Positions 55,604 through 64,000 of a DNA stretch of 64,000 nt are shown piece by piece (positions within the stretch are counted from its first letter, which is position 1; each line of letters begins with the position of its first letter). The stretch comes from Enterovibrio coralii (GTDB lineage Bacteria; Pseudomonadota; Gammaproteobacteria; Enterobacterales; Vibrionaceae). A model generated the notes under the pieces. The model ran no database searches. It was not told the origin of the DNA and saw nothing but the letters and a program-made list of their open reading frames with translations. The position numbers were made by a program, and so were the translations under genes. The stretch spans positions 62,001 through 126,000 of the forward strand of contig NZ_LNTY01000049.1 in the NCBI RefSeq assembly GCF_001559595.1, written 5' to 3'.

Positions 55604-56725
55604 ATGATCAACCGGAAGTTAATGCTTCCTGCGCTTATCAGCGCCGCTCTTGTTGCTGGTTGCGGAAAAGAGCCAGCACCACAAAATAACGCTTTTGTTC
55701 CTCTCGTCAGTGCGCAATCTGCTGAGTTGATTGATTATCAACCCATCCAAACTTTTGTCGGACGAACGGAAGCGGTTGAAGATGTGGGTATCGTGCCGCA
55801 GGTGTCTGGTTACCTGAAAGCGCGCTATTTCAAAGAAGGGCAATTGGTTCAACAGGGCCAACTCCTTTATAAAATCGACCCAGGCCTTTACGAAGCGAAA
55901 GTGGCGAGTGCACAAGCTGCGGTTTCTCAAGCAGAAGCTGGCCTTCATAACGCCAACTTGGACTACGAGCGCGGGCAAGATCTGTTGCCTCGTGGCGGTA
56001 TCAGCCAATCTGAGTTTGACCGTCTTACCGCTGTGAAACTGCAAGCTGAAGCGGCCGTGAAGTCTGCCGATGCGCAGTTAGCTGCGGCACAGTTGGACTT
56101 GTCTCACACCACTATCGTTGCACCTTTTACTGGCCGCATCAGCGAGAGCAATGCGAGCTTGGGTGATTTGGTTTCTCCATCAACCGGTGTACTGACCACG
56201 ATCGTTAGCCTTGACCCTATGCAAGCATCATTCTCAATGAGTGAAAAACAACGCTTGGAAATGGGCGCAGACATGGTATCTGGCAGCGGCAAAGGTCGCG
56301 GTGGCTCGGTAGAAGTCTACCTACGCTTGGGTAAAGGTTACGACTATGACCAAGTAGGTAAGATTGATTACCTCGGTAACCGTATCGACGTGAAAACGGG
56401 CACCATTGGCCTTCGTGCTAGCTTCCCGAACCCAGATCACCGCCTGCTGCCAGGTCAGTACGTTGAAGTTATCGTTCAAGACAAGAAGCCGCTTCCGAGC
56501 ATTATCATTCCGCGCCTGTCAGTGCAGACTGACCTTGAGGGCGATTTTGTGATGGTGCTGAAAGAAGGTAACAAGGTTGAGCGTCGCAACATCATTCTGG
56601 GCGAGCAGACTGACAAGGGCATCATTGTTCGTGAAGGTCTTGAAGAAAACGAACAGGTTCTGACGAAGGGCCTGCAGCGTGTGCGCAATGGCATGACTGT
56701 TCGCCTGCAAGGTGAAGGGGCGTAA
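55604..56725 (+). CDS. RND efflux periplasmic adaptor, MexE/AcrA-like
   Basis: A 373-residue membrane-fusion lipoprotein (lipobox ALVAGCGK). It has the HlyD_D23-type barrel-sandwich halves ([57 protein letters not shown]) flanking a helical hairpin ([39 protein letters not shown]), then a beta-barrel and membrane-proximal domain. It links the inner-membrane pump to an outer-membrane channel. GAAGGAGA lies seven bases upstream of the ATG. The pump gene follows six bases later. No TolC-like gene is adjacent. Confidence 0.94.
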   Translation: MINRKLMLPALISAALVAGCGKEPAPQNNAFVPLVSAQSAELIDYQPIQTFVGRTEAVEDVGIVPQVSGYLKARYFKEGQLVQQGQLLYKIDPGLYEAKVASAQAAVSQAEAGLHNANLDYERGQDLLPRGGISQSEFDRLTAVKLQAEAAVKSADAQLAAAQLDLSHTTIVAPFTGRISESNASLGDLVSPSTGVLTTIVSLDPMQASFSMSEKQRLEMGADMVSGSGKGRGGSVEVYLRLGKGYDYDQVGKIDYLGNRIDVKTGTIGLRASFPNPDHRLLPGQYVEVIVQDKKPLPSIIIPRLSVQTDLEGDFVMVLKEGNKVERRNIILGEQTDKGIIVREGLEENEQVLTKGLQRVRNGMTVRLQGEGA

Positions 56726-56730
56726 CGAAG

Positions 56731-59700
56731 ATGCTGAGTCGTTTCTTTATCCAGCGTCCTAAATTCGCGCTGGTGATTTCGATTATTCTGACACTAGCAG
56801 GTGCCATCGCATTGATGAGCCTGCCAGTGGCAGAATATCCACGGATCAGCCCGCCATCAGTAAACGTTTCGGCGATTTACTCAGGTGCGAGTGCTGAAGT
56901 CGTTGAGCAAGCGATTGCCGACCCGATAGAAACGTCCGTGAACGGCGTTGAAAACATGATTTACATGTCTTCAAAGAGTGCGAACGATGGTTCGTATAGC
57001 CTGAACGTAACATTTGATATCGGTACCGACCCTGACATGGCGCAGGTTAACGTACAAAACCGTGTGGCACAGATTGAATCTAAGCTGCCGCCAGAAGTGC
57101 GTCAGGTCGGTGTGACAGTGAAAAAGCGTTCGCCTGACCTGCTGATGGTACTGAACTTCTACTCTCCAGAAGGTAAGTACGATGATCAGTTTCTCGTAAA
57201 CTACATCAACCTAAACGTTAAAGACCAGCTGGCGCGTGTGAAAGGCATCAGTGAGGTTAACGTTGTGGGTGGTGGTGAGTACGCGATGCGTGTCTGGTTG
57301 AACCCAGAAAAAATGGCGAACTTAGGCATCACCACATCGGATGTTCGCACTGTGTTGGCTGAGCAAAACGTTCAGGTCGCAGCGGGTGACATCGGTGCGC
57401 CGCCGTTCAACAGTGTTCAGGAAATGACCTTCAAGCTGGTGACACAAGGCCGTCTTGGCTCGGTGGAAGAGTTTGAAAACGTGGTTGTTCGTGCAAACGC
57501 TGACGGCACCATGGTTTACCTGAAAGACATCGCAGACATTTCTCTAGGCCGTAAATTCTACTCAGGTAACGGTAAATACCGCGACCGCCCGGCGTCTATC
57601 GTGATCCTGAACCTGCAATCTGATGCGAACGCATTGGAAAGTGGCGGTTTGATCATGGAGCGTCTGGAGCAGCTTTCTGAAAGCTTCCCAGAAGGCATGG
57701 CGTATGAGGCCAGTTACGACACCACGCTGTTCGTTTCTGAATCTATCAAAGGCGTTGTGAAAACGTTGGTTGAAGCGGTATTGCTGGTTATCGCAGTTAC
57801 CTACCTGTTCTTGGGTAGCTTCCGTTCAACCCTGATCCCTGTTGTTGCGATCCCTGTGTCCTTGATTGGTACCTTTGCCATCATGTTAGCCGCAGGTTTT
57901 ACTATCAATACAGTGACCCTGTTTGGTCTGATCCTCGCTATCGGTATCGTGGTGGATGATGCCATCCTCGTTATCGAAAACGTGGACACCAACATGTCCA
58001 AGGACCCATCGCTGACGCCGCGCCAAGCAACGCTGATTGCGATGAAAGAGGTAACAGGTCCAATTATTACCTCAACATTGGTTCTGTTGGCGGTATTCCT
58101 GCCAGTTGCCATGCTGCCGGGTATTACCGGGATCATGTACCGCCAGTTTGCACTGACTATTTGTATCTCTGTACTTATCTCGTCCATCAACGCATTGACG
58201 CTGTCTCCGGCAATGTGTGCGTTGGTATTACGACAAGGTAAAGACAACCACGCTCGCTGGTTTACTGTATTCAACCGTGGGTTGGAGAAAGTCACTGACA
58301 AGTACGGTGCGGTTGCAGGTTTCCTCGTACGTAAAACGCTGATCCTCGGTACGCTGTTTGTGGTGGCTGTGGGTGCAGCAGGTTACTTTGCGAAGACCAC
58401 GTCGACGGGCTTTGTTCCGCAGGAAGATAAAGGCGTGCTGCTGGTAAACATTCAGTTGCCAGATGCAGCCTCGTTGTCACGTACGGAAGAAGTCACACGT
58501 AAGCTGACCCAAATCGTGAAAAACGAGCCGGGTGTTGAAGCGGCAACGGTAGCGAATGGCTTTGCCTTCTTGACCGGCGCGGCAGCATCAAACGGTGCGT
58601 CGATGTTTATCAAGTTGAAGGATTGGGAAACCCGTCAAGCACTTGAAGGCAAGCACGATGCATTCTCGATCACTAACCGCATTAACGGCGCAGCAGCAAT
58701 GCAGTTGCCTGAAGCGATAGTGTTTGCGATGGGACCGCCAGCGGTTCCGGGCATGGGTGCGGCATCAGGCTTTGAGTTTGTACTTGAAGATACATTGGGA
58801 CGTTCGCGCAGTGATTTGGCGATGCTGATGCAGCAAATCATGATGAAGGCGAACGAGCAGCCAGAAATTGGCCGAACCTTCAGTACCTTCCGCGCAAACG
58901 TACCGCACTTCTACATCGACGTAGATCGTGAGAAAGCGAAGCAGCTGGGTATTCCTCTGTCAGAAATCTTTACCACGCTTCAGGGTAACCTGGCGGGTAT
59001 GTACATCAACGATTTCTCGCTGTTTGGTAAGAACTACCGCGTGACCATTCAGGCGGATACCGACTACCGAAACGACTTGGATTCATTAGGTCGCTTCCAC
59101 GTTCGCTCTACGTCGGGTGAGATGATCCCACTTAGCACCTTGATTGATGTTGAGCAGGTGTTTGAGCCCGATGTTGCATGGCGTTACAACATGTACCGCT
59201 CAGCCGTCATTCAGGGCTCTCCAGCGCCGGGCTATTCGTCGGGTGATGCGATTGCTGCGATGGAACGTATCGCCGCTGACATGCTGCCACAAGGCTACCA
59301 GTTCGAATGGACAGGTATGGCGTACCAAGAGAAGCAAGCGGGTAACCTTGCTATCTACGCGTTTGCTTTGGCACTGATCTTTATCTACCTGTTCATGGTC
59401 GCGCAGTATGAGAGTTGGAGTATTCCTCTGGCTATCATCCTCGTGGTTCCCGTTGCGACACTAGGTTCGTTCCTTGCCCTCGCGATGACGGGCACACCAT
59501 TGAACCTGTATGCGCAGATTGGTCTGGTACTTCTGATTGCACTTGCCGCGAAGAATGCGATTCTTATCGTTGAATTCGGTAAGTACGAGCGTGAAGAGAA
59601 AGAGCTGTCGATCAACGATGCGGCGGTTGAAGGCGGTAAGCTTCGCTTCCGTGCGGTAAACATGACATCTTGGTCATTCATTCTGGGTATCTTGCCTCTT

Positions 59701-59880
59701 ATCTTTGCAAGCGGTGCAGGTCATATCAGTCAGAACTCTCTGGGTATCTCGCTGACAGGTGGTCTGCTGTTTGTACTGTTGGCCGGTACCTTCCTGATCC
59801 CTGGCTTCTTCGCGCTTATTCAGCGTCTTCGTGAGAAGCACCACGGTGGCTCAACGAAACTGGTTGAGTTGGATGACTAA
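56731..59880 (+). CDS. RND multidrug efflux pump, MexF/OqxB-like
   Basis: A 1049-residue HAE1-type proton/drug antiporter: 12 helices, two large periplasmic loops, and the first helix [22 protein letters not shown]. The proton-relay Asp pair is in [15 protein letters not shown] (TM4), and the Lys of TM10 is in [31 protein letters not shown] and [18 protein letters not shown] match the MexF/OqxB group. It forms a tripartite pump with the adjacent adaptor and a TolC-like channel encoded elsewhere. Ends in a terminator. Confidence 0.95.
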   Translation: MLSRFFIQRPKFALVISIILTLAGAIALMSLPVAEYPRISPPSVNVSAIYSGASAEVVEQAIADPIETSVNGVENMIYMSSKSANDGSYSLNVTFDIGTDPDMAQVNVQNRVAQIESKLPPEVRQVGVTVKKRSPDLLMVLNFYSPEGKYDDQFLVNYINLNVKDQLARVKGISEVNVVGGGEYAMRVWLNPEKMANLGITTSDVRTVLAEQNVQVAAGDIGAPPFNSVQEMTFKLVTQGRLGSVEEFENVVVRANADGTMVYLKDIADISLGRKFYSGNGKYRDRPASIVILNLQSDANALESGGLIMERLEQLSESFPEGMAYEASYDTTLFVSESIKGVVKTLVEAVLLVIAVTYLFLGSFRSTLIPVVAIPVSLIGTFAIMLAAGFTINTVTLFGLILAIGIVVDDAILVIENVDTNMSKDPSLTPRQATLIAMKEVTGPIITSTLVLLAVFLPVAMLPGITGIMYRQFALTICISVLISSINALTLSPAMCALVLRQGKDNHARWFTVFNRGLEKVTDKYGAVAGFLVRKTLILGTLFVVAVGAAGYFAKTTSTGFVPQEDKGVLLVNIQLPDAASLSRTEEVTRKLTQIVKNEPGVEAATVANGFAFLTGAAASNGASMFIKLKDWETRQALEGKHDAFSITNRINGAAAMQLPEAIVFAMGPPAVPGMGAASGFEFVLEDTLGRSRSDLAMLMQQIMMKANEQPEIGRTFSTFRANVPHFYIDVDREKAKQLGIPLSEIFTTLQGNLAGMYINDFSLFGKNYRVTIQADTDYRNDLDSLGRFHVRSTSGEMIPLSTLIDVEQVFEPDVAWRYNMYRSAVIQGSPAPGYSSGDAIAAMERIAADMLPQGYQFEWTGMAYQEKQAGNLAIYAFALALIFIYLFMVAQYESWSIPLAIILVVPVATLGSFLALAMTGTPLNLYAQIGLVLLIALAAKNAILIVEFGKYEREEKELSINDAAVEGGKLRFRAVNMTSWSFILGILPLIFASGAGHISQNSLGISLTGGLLFVLLAGTFLIPGFFALIQRLREKHHGGSTKLVELDD

Positions 59881-59896
59881 TTTCAGTCAATGATTG

Positions 59897-59923
59897 AAAG
59901 GGTGCCTCAGGGCACCTTTTTTT
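59897..59923 (+). terminator. terminator of the RND operon
   Basis: AAAGGGTGCC, TCA, GGGCACC, then T7, 17 bases after the pump stop. Confidence 0.9.
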
Positions 59924-60020
59924 GTCTTATTTTCGCTGTAGTCACGGCTTTGAATTGGATTTATTCGCGGATTTCTACCATGTTAGCTTCCATAGCGACT
60001 GACCGACATGGAGGCGGAAT

Positions 60021-60956
60021 ATGAGCGAATTTATCGTCACGAGCTGGGATTTCTCATCAGGCACGGCAAAACAAATGGATCCCAAGCCTGTGCGGATTGA
60101 AAAAGGGCATTGGTTTCATTGCCAACGAGATGGCGACGGCGGCCAAGCGTGGCTCGCGCAAAACCACATTCCGGAAGCTATCATCGATTCACTGCTGGCG
60201 GACGACACGCGCCCGCGCTTTGAGCAATTTAGTGATGACTGTTTTCTGATTATTTTGCGCAGTATCAACATGAATGAGGGATCTGACCCCGATGACATGA
60301 TGAGTTTGCGAATTCTTTGGTTTAACGGCGCGATAATTTCCACCCGTAAGGTGCCTTCCAAAGCCGTGTCTACTTTGCTCGAAAAGCTGCAAAACGGGAT
60401 TGGACCGAAAGATTTACCTTCTTTGCTGCTCGGTATGTTTAACGGTGTAAATCAGATAATTTCGGACTTTCTTGACCCAGTAGAAGACACCATTGATGAC
60501 TTAGATGATAACGCGACCATTACCGCGCAAGAGTTGAATCAACTTTATTCGCGGTTGCTGCGTTTGCGACGCTATCTCAAACCTCAGGGCTATGCGTTTG
60601 ACGACTTGATTAACGCGCGGTTACCTGTGCTGAAACAACAGAAAAACCATGTAAAAAACTGTCTGGACACCATCTCTCGCATCAACGAATCGATTGAGTT
60701 TTACATCGACCAAATCAATCTCTATCAAGCCAGTGTGAATCAAAAACAATCGGAAGTGATGAACCGAAACACGTACCTTTTCTCGGTGGTGGCAGGCATT
60801 TTCCTGCCCGCGGGTTTCTTTACGGGGCTGCTTGGGGTGAATATTGGCGGGATGCCGGGGATTAATAACCCGTTGGCATTTACTGTGTTTTGTATTGCGC
60901 TTTTGGTCGTGGTGGCACTGGAAGTGTTGCTGCTAAAGAGGATGCGGTTTATTTGA
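60021..60956 (+). CDS. zntB: ZntB-like zinc transporter (CorA family)
   Basis: A 311-residue CorA-family protein: large N-terminal cytosolic domain with the SLLADDTRPRFEQFSDDCFLIILRSINMNEG segment typical of ZntB, a long helix, and two C-terminal helices. The pore motif after the first reads LLGVNIGGMPG (GVN in place of GMN). ZntB exports or exchanges zinc depending on the species. Length is standard (327 in E. coli). It stands alone; the relation to the zinc-uptake operon 12 kb away is functional only. Confidence 0.92.
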   Translation: MSEFIVTSWDFSSGTAKQMDPKPVRIEKGHWFHCQRDGDGGQAWLAQNHIPEAIIDSLLADDTRPRFEQFSDDCFLIILRSINMNEGSDPDDMMSLRILWFNGAIISTRKVPSKAVSTLLEKLQNGIGPKDLPSLLLGMFNGVNQIISDFLDPVEDTIDDLDDNATITAQELNQLYSRLLRLRRYLKPQGYAFDDLINARLPVLKQQKNHVKNCLDTISRINESIEFYIDQINLYQASVNQKQSEVMNRNTYLFSVVAGIFLPAGFFTGLLGVNIGGMPGINNPLAFTVFCIALLVVVALEVLLLKRMRFI

Positions 60957-61021
60957 GGGTTAGAGGGATACAAACGACACGGCCAGCAGAGGTCATTCAT
61001 GCTGGCCGATAAAAGTATGGC

Positions 61022-61921
61022 TTAGTGTTGTGGTAAATCCGGCTTGGGTTTCACTCTCACTAGGCTTTCGATGATAGTGATAGCCAGACCCAGCCAAATC
61101 AGACCGAAGCTGACGGTTTTTACGCTATCAAACGCTTCACCGAACACTACGACAGCTAGCAGGAATTGCAGGCTAGGTTCGATGTATTGCATTAGGCCAA
61201 CCATAGACATCTTTGCGTGCTTGACCGCTTCTGAAAAGAAGAAAAGCGGTAGCAATGTGATAGGTGCTGAACCTATGTATAGCAGCATGGTAGACATGTC
61301 GCCCGACATGGCTTGGCTGGTGCCTGTCGCCATTTTGTAAGACAGATACACGGCAGCAAACGGCAGCAGAACCATGGCTTCCACCAAAAGGCTGGAGATA
61401 GCATCGTATTTCACGTAACGCTTACACCATCCGTACACCGCAAAGAAGACTGCCATTAGCATCGCCGCAACAGGGACTTCGCCGTATTGCCAGATTTGGT
61501 AACTGAGCCCCAAGGCACCAAAAATGACGGCAGCGTATTGACCCAGCGACAACTTTTCTTTGAAGGCAATGACGCCCAACGCGATCACTAAGAGTGGGTT
61601 GATGAAAAAGCCCAAGCTTGCATCAAGCACGCGATCATTGGTCATTGCCCATGTAAATGCGGTCCACGAAATACACATGGCGACCGATGCAATTGACGCG
61701 AAGATGAACGAACGTTTGTCCGCCACCAATGATTTCCAGTTCGGAGAATGTCCCTTTCTCAGTTGCAAAATCAGGATCAGAAAAGGCACAGACGCAGCAA
61801 TGCGAAATGCCAGCAGTTCACCCATGGCAGCATCGGGTAAAAATTGGTAATAAAGCGGTAGCGAGCCCCAAAGAACGAAGGCGATCGCCGCCATCACGTT
61901 GCCATAACGTGCGGGATTCAT
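61022..61921 (-). CDS. rarD: RarD/EamA family transporter
   Basis: A 299-residue ten-helix DMT-superfamily permease in the RarD group. The N-terminus is RYGNVMAAIAFVLWGSLPLYYQFLPDA, the RarD signature, followed by the EamA repeats (GFFINPLLVIALGVIAFKEKLSLGQ; GLMQYIEPSLQFLLAVVVFGEAF). Proposed substrates are drugs or metabolites; none is proven. The start at 61921 is selected over 61981 since it begins the conserved region. Confidence 0.92.
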   Translation of the reverse strand: MNPARYGNVMAAIAFVLWGSLPLYYQFLPDAAMGELLAFRIAASVPFLILILQLRKGHSPNWKSLVADKRSFIFASIASVAMCISWTAFTWAMTNDRVLDASLGFFINPLLVIALGVIAFKEKLSLGQYAAVIFGALGLSYQIWQYGEVPVAAMLMAVFFAVYGWCKRYVKYDAISSLLVEAMVLLPFAAVYLSYKMATGTSQAMSGDMSTMLLYIGSAPITLLPLFFFSEAVKHAKMSMVGLMQYIEPSLQFLLAVVVFGEAFDSVKTVSFGLIWLGLAITIIESLVRVKPKPDLPQH

Positions 61922-62313
61922 CGAGTAATACCTGAGAGAAAAAGGGGTTAAGGATGCGCGATTGTATAGCGAACTAGCCAATTGTAAAGTAATAAACAGA
62001 CGATTATTAGAAGCTGTCTTTGTATCGGATAAATAACACGTAAAAACAGATGTTTAGGTTTTTATGGTGTAACGATAACTTACTGTGATTAAACAATAAT
62101 GTTTCAAAATTGAAACCTGTTTTTGGTAACGAAAACTCCCGCTCAACCTAACCTTACAAACCAGCTTTTCAAGAAGAAAACTGCTTTTTAATAGCGTGAA
62201 CCATTCACGCGAGTTTTGTTTGCCTCTCTGGATAATAAGTGACGTTAAAATGTCATGGAGAATAAGTAGGCTATTTCCATGATCAAACCACAAATCAGGG
62301 CCTTAAAGGCTTT
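61922..62313. other. intergenic region
   Basis: About 390 bases, AT-rich, between divergent genes. A hairpin-like GCGTGAACCATTCACGC (62193-62209) is seen but without a T-tract on the plus strand. No gene is called here. Confidence 0.3.
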
Positions 62314-62817
62314 GTGAAAAACGCATTGTCTGTGAAAATTGAACGACAATTAGACAGCTTTGAGAATAGGGAAAGAATGAATTGGAATGAAATGCAGCCC
62401 CACCTACAGTCACATGATGTGGCGATTATTATCGGGCCGCATCGTTCAGGGAAAACGGAGTTTGTCGTTCAGCAGTACGGTGACAATAGCCCTTGTATTG
62501 ATGTGAATAAAGCGTCAAAGGCATACAGCGGGGGTAATCCTGCAATTTTGGATGAAGAGTGGGAGGAAATTGCCACCCGTGATTGTCCTTTTATCGCCGT
62601 CATTGATGCCCATACATTGCGTAGTGATGACTTGTTCACGCTGGTGGAAATGGCTGTCGAAACAAAGAAAAAGCTCTACATGACCTGCTTCGATATTGAA
62701 GCGATTCCTTATAGCGAACTGCTCTCACAAATTTGCGCCGCTAAGTTGTCGCTGGTTAGAATTGAGATGCTTGAGAACAAAGAAATCTACGCGTGGTCTT
62801 TGGTGGGCAACAGCTAG
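62314..62817 (+). CDS. P-loop NTPase-like hypothetical protein
   Basis: A 167-residue soluble protein. It has Walker A as VAIIIGPHRSGKTEFVVQQYG (residues ~36-56) and a Walker-B-like strand DCPFIAVIDAHTLRSDD (near 92-108), so it should bind nucleotide. No known family is recognised. The start may be GTG 62314, or ATG 62377, which has AGGGAAAG six bases upstream; the second keeps the whole P-loop. It is short for an NTPase and may be a domain-only regulator or an ATPase-fold structural protein. Followed by a terminator. Confidence 0.65.
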   Translation: MKNALSVKIERQLDSFENRERMNWNEMQPHLQSHDVAIIIGPHRSGKTEFVVQQYGDNSPCIDVNKASKAYSGGNPAILDEEWEEIATRDCPFIAVIDAHTLRSDDLFTLVEMAVETKKKLYMTCFDIEAIPYSELLSQICAAKLSLVRIEMLENKEIYAWSLVGNS

Positions 62818-62830
62818 GAATACGCAGTTG

Positions 62831-62862
62831 AAAAGGTCTCAGGCACCTGCCCGAGACCTTTT
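62831..62862. terminator. bidirectional terminator
   Basis: AAAAGGTCTC and GAGACCTTTT around a 12-base loop (with extra internal GGC pairing) between the convergent P-loop gene and the iminopeptidase. Confidence 0.8.
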
Positions 62863-62867
62863 GGGTT

Positions 62868-64000
62868 TTATCGGTTTGCTGGTAAAAACGCAATCTCGTC
62901 AGACATGGATATCAATGTATCCAAGATGCGTTCGCCGTCAGCACGCAAACCGTTATGTTCGTATTCATTGGTGATCCACGCTTTGCTGTTTGGAATGCCC
63001 TTTAGCGTTTCACGCGTGTAATCGAGCTCGACGTACATATCTTCTGCATAGACAGCACAAGCAACTGGAACCTTATTTCCCTTCAAGGTATCCACATTGT
63101 AGAGCTGTCCCCAGTCTTGTTTTTCGGCCAATATGTCGGCTGCACCTTTAAGTGGTTTAAGCGTTTCCATCTGATCGAACATCCACGGGTACACCATTTC
63201 CCCCGTGAACAGGAACGGGGTCCCTTTGCTGTAATTAAACTCAGTGAATTCAGCATTGCGGATGCGATGTGCTGACCAGTTTGACGCTTCATTCTGGTTG
63301 TAGATCGGCTCATGCAAAAAGGCATATATTGGGTTGGTTTGGTAGCTTTGCTCATTCAGCATGGCCAGCAAGAACGCATGACTCAGCGTTTTACCACTCT
63401 CTGTTTCTACAAACGCATCTTCCAGCAAGTAATACATCGGTACATTTGCGCCACTTCGACCCAAATTGATGCCGATTTGTTGGAACTGTTCAACGGTAAA
63501 TCGTTGCCCGTTTGGCAAGAGGACGTTGTTGTTTAGTAGGTAGTCTGCAATGTCTGCACACAGTGTCTGTGCGGCTGGGAATTGCGCAAAAAACGCCGCG
63601 TTCTTGTCGAGCACTCGTTGGTACGTTGCACGATACACATCGTCAGCATGACGTGTCAGAGAAGGGACGCCACCGGTAATGAAAACGCGCTCTAGGCCGT
63701 GGGGATGGAAAGACAAGTAGGTCAATGCGCAGAAGCCACCGAAGCTTTGTCCCAGTATCGACCACTTATCAATGCCAAGTTGCGTGCGAATCGCTTCGGC
63801 GTCATTGACAATATTGTCCGCGCGGAAATGGGCAATGTAGTCGGCTTGCGCTTCTGATGACAGATGTGAAAGCGTCTGTAATGTCAGCGGTGAGCTCAAA
63901 CCTGTACCGCGTTGATCGAGAAGCAGAACGCGATAATCTTGAAGAGCGCGTTTTAGCCAACCACTAGCAGCGTCAGGCCTTGGGGACGGAAAGCCCGGCC
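62868..64000 (-). CDS. proline iminopeptidase-like alpha/beta hydrolase (partial)
   Basis: The gene enters from the right end of the window in frame: GFPSPRPDAASGWLKRALQ, DYRVLLLDQRGTGLSSPL, then the nucleophile elbow WSILGQSFGGFCALTYL. At least 377 residues are visible; the start is outside. This is the S33 proline iminopeptidase fold (DQRGxGxS and GxSxGG). The cap region (HAFLLAMLNEQSYQ, RNAEFTEFNYSKGTPFLFTGEMVYPWMF) and the C-terminal ANEYEHNGLRADGERILDTL-like region with the catalytic His are present. It removes N-terminal proline, though other amide or ester substrates are possible in this large family. Confidence 0.9.
   Translation of the reverse strand, partial: PGFPSPRPDAASGWLKRALQDYRVLLLDQRGTGLSSPLTLQTLSHLSSEAQADYIAHFRADNIVNDAEAIRTQLGIDKWSILGQSFGGFCALTYLSFHPHGLERVFITGGVPSLTRHADDVYRATYQRVLDKNAAFFAQFPAAQTLCADIADYLLNNNVLLPNGQRFTVEQFQQIGINLGRSGANVPMYYLLEDAFVETESGKTLSHAFLLAMLNEQSYQTNPIYAFLHEPIYNQNEASNWSAHRIRNAEFTEFNYSKGTPFLFTGEMVYPWMFDQMETLKPLKGAADILAEKQDWGQLYNVDTLKGNKVPVACAVYAEDMYVELDYTRETLKGIPNSKAWITNEYEHNGLRADGERILDTLISMSDEIAFLPANR

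Noticed and set aside
1..64000. CRISPR array or prophage
   Set aside because: No regularly spaced repeats, Cas, terminase, capsid or phage integrase genes were seen.

Overview
The window looks like a chromosomal segment of a Vibrionaceae member. The evidence is a DUF2960 protein, a ZrgA-type zinc-uptake locus, a GH18 chitinase, a MexEF-like RND pump, many c-di-GMP and chemotaxis proteins, and a complete toxin-coregulated-pilus (TCP) operon otherwise known from Vibrio cholerae/mimicus. The genus cannot be fixed from sequence alone.

Region 1 (1-1843) holds ordinary core genes: a GNAT acetyltransferase, a DUF2834 membrane protein and an aldo/keto reductase. Region 2 (about 1.85-21.5 kb) is an AT-rich genomic island with V. 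cholerae VPI-1-like content. Its left arm has a lone PAS protein, a divergent AraC/ToxT-like regulator, an EAL protein and an orphan TcpF-like secreted protein. A decayed IS3-family element follows. Then comes a pilus operon in exactly the VPI-1 order tcpA-B-Q-C-R-D-S-T-E-F, with the last gene encoding a second TcpF-like protein. A stand-alone receiver-like protein, an IS3 element nested inside an IS200-like remnant, and a TagD-like thiol peroxidase close the island. Its right edge lies in a 5'-truncated DUF962/Mpo1-like gene. No prepilin peptidase, TcpP/TcpH or Acf genes are visible, so pilin processing and upstream control must come from elsewhere.

Region 3 (21.9-44.0 kb) is core or accessory chromosome: two DUF4394 exported proteins, an FtrA-like regulator divergent from a cysteine hydrolase, a DOPA-dioxygenase-type gene, a PhoX phosphatase, a c-type cytochrome and a cytochrome b, a YaiI protein, a lipase, a chitinase, a PQQ-type sugar dehydrogenase, a TPR-GGDEF cyclase, a PhoD-like phosphatase and an oxidoreductase. 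Region 4 (44.1-64.0 kb) has tRNA-Asn with a decayed partial copy beside it, a Zur-controlled zinc-uptake operon, a LysR/MATE divergent pair, a chemoreceptor, an SBP_bac_5 protein, an RND adaptor/pump pair, ZntB, RarD, a P-loop orphan and a proline iminopeptidase that runs off the end.

Twelve single-base frame breaks occur in ten otherwise intact chromosomal and pilus genes plus the tcpA leader. Eleven are one missing base and one is an extra T in a T9 tract. This pattern points first to sequencing indels. The homopolymer tracts in the pilus island could alternatively be phase-variable.
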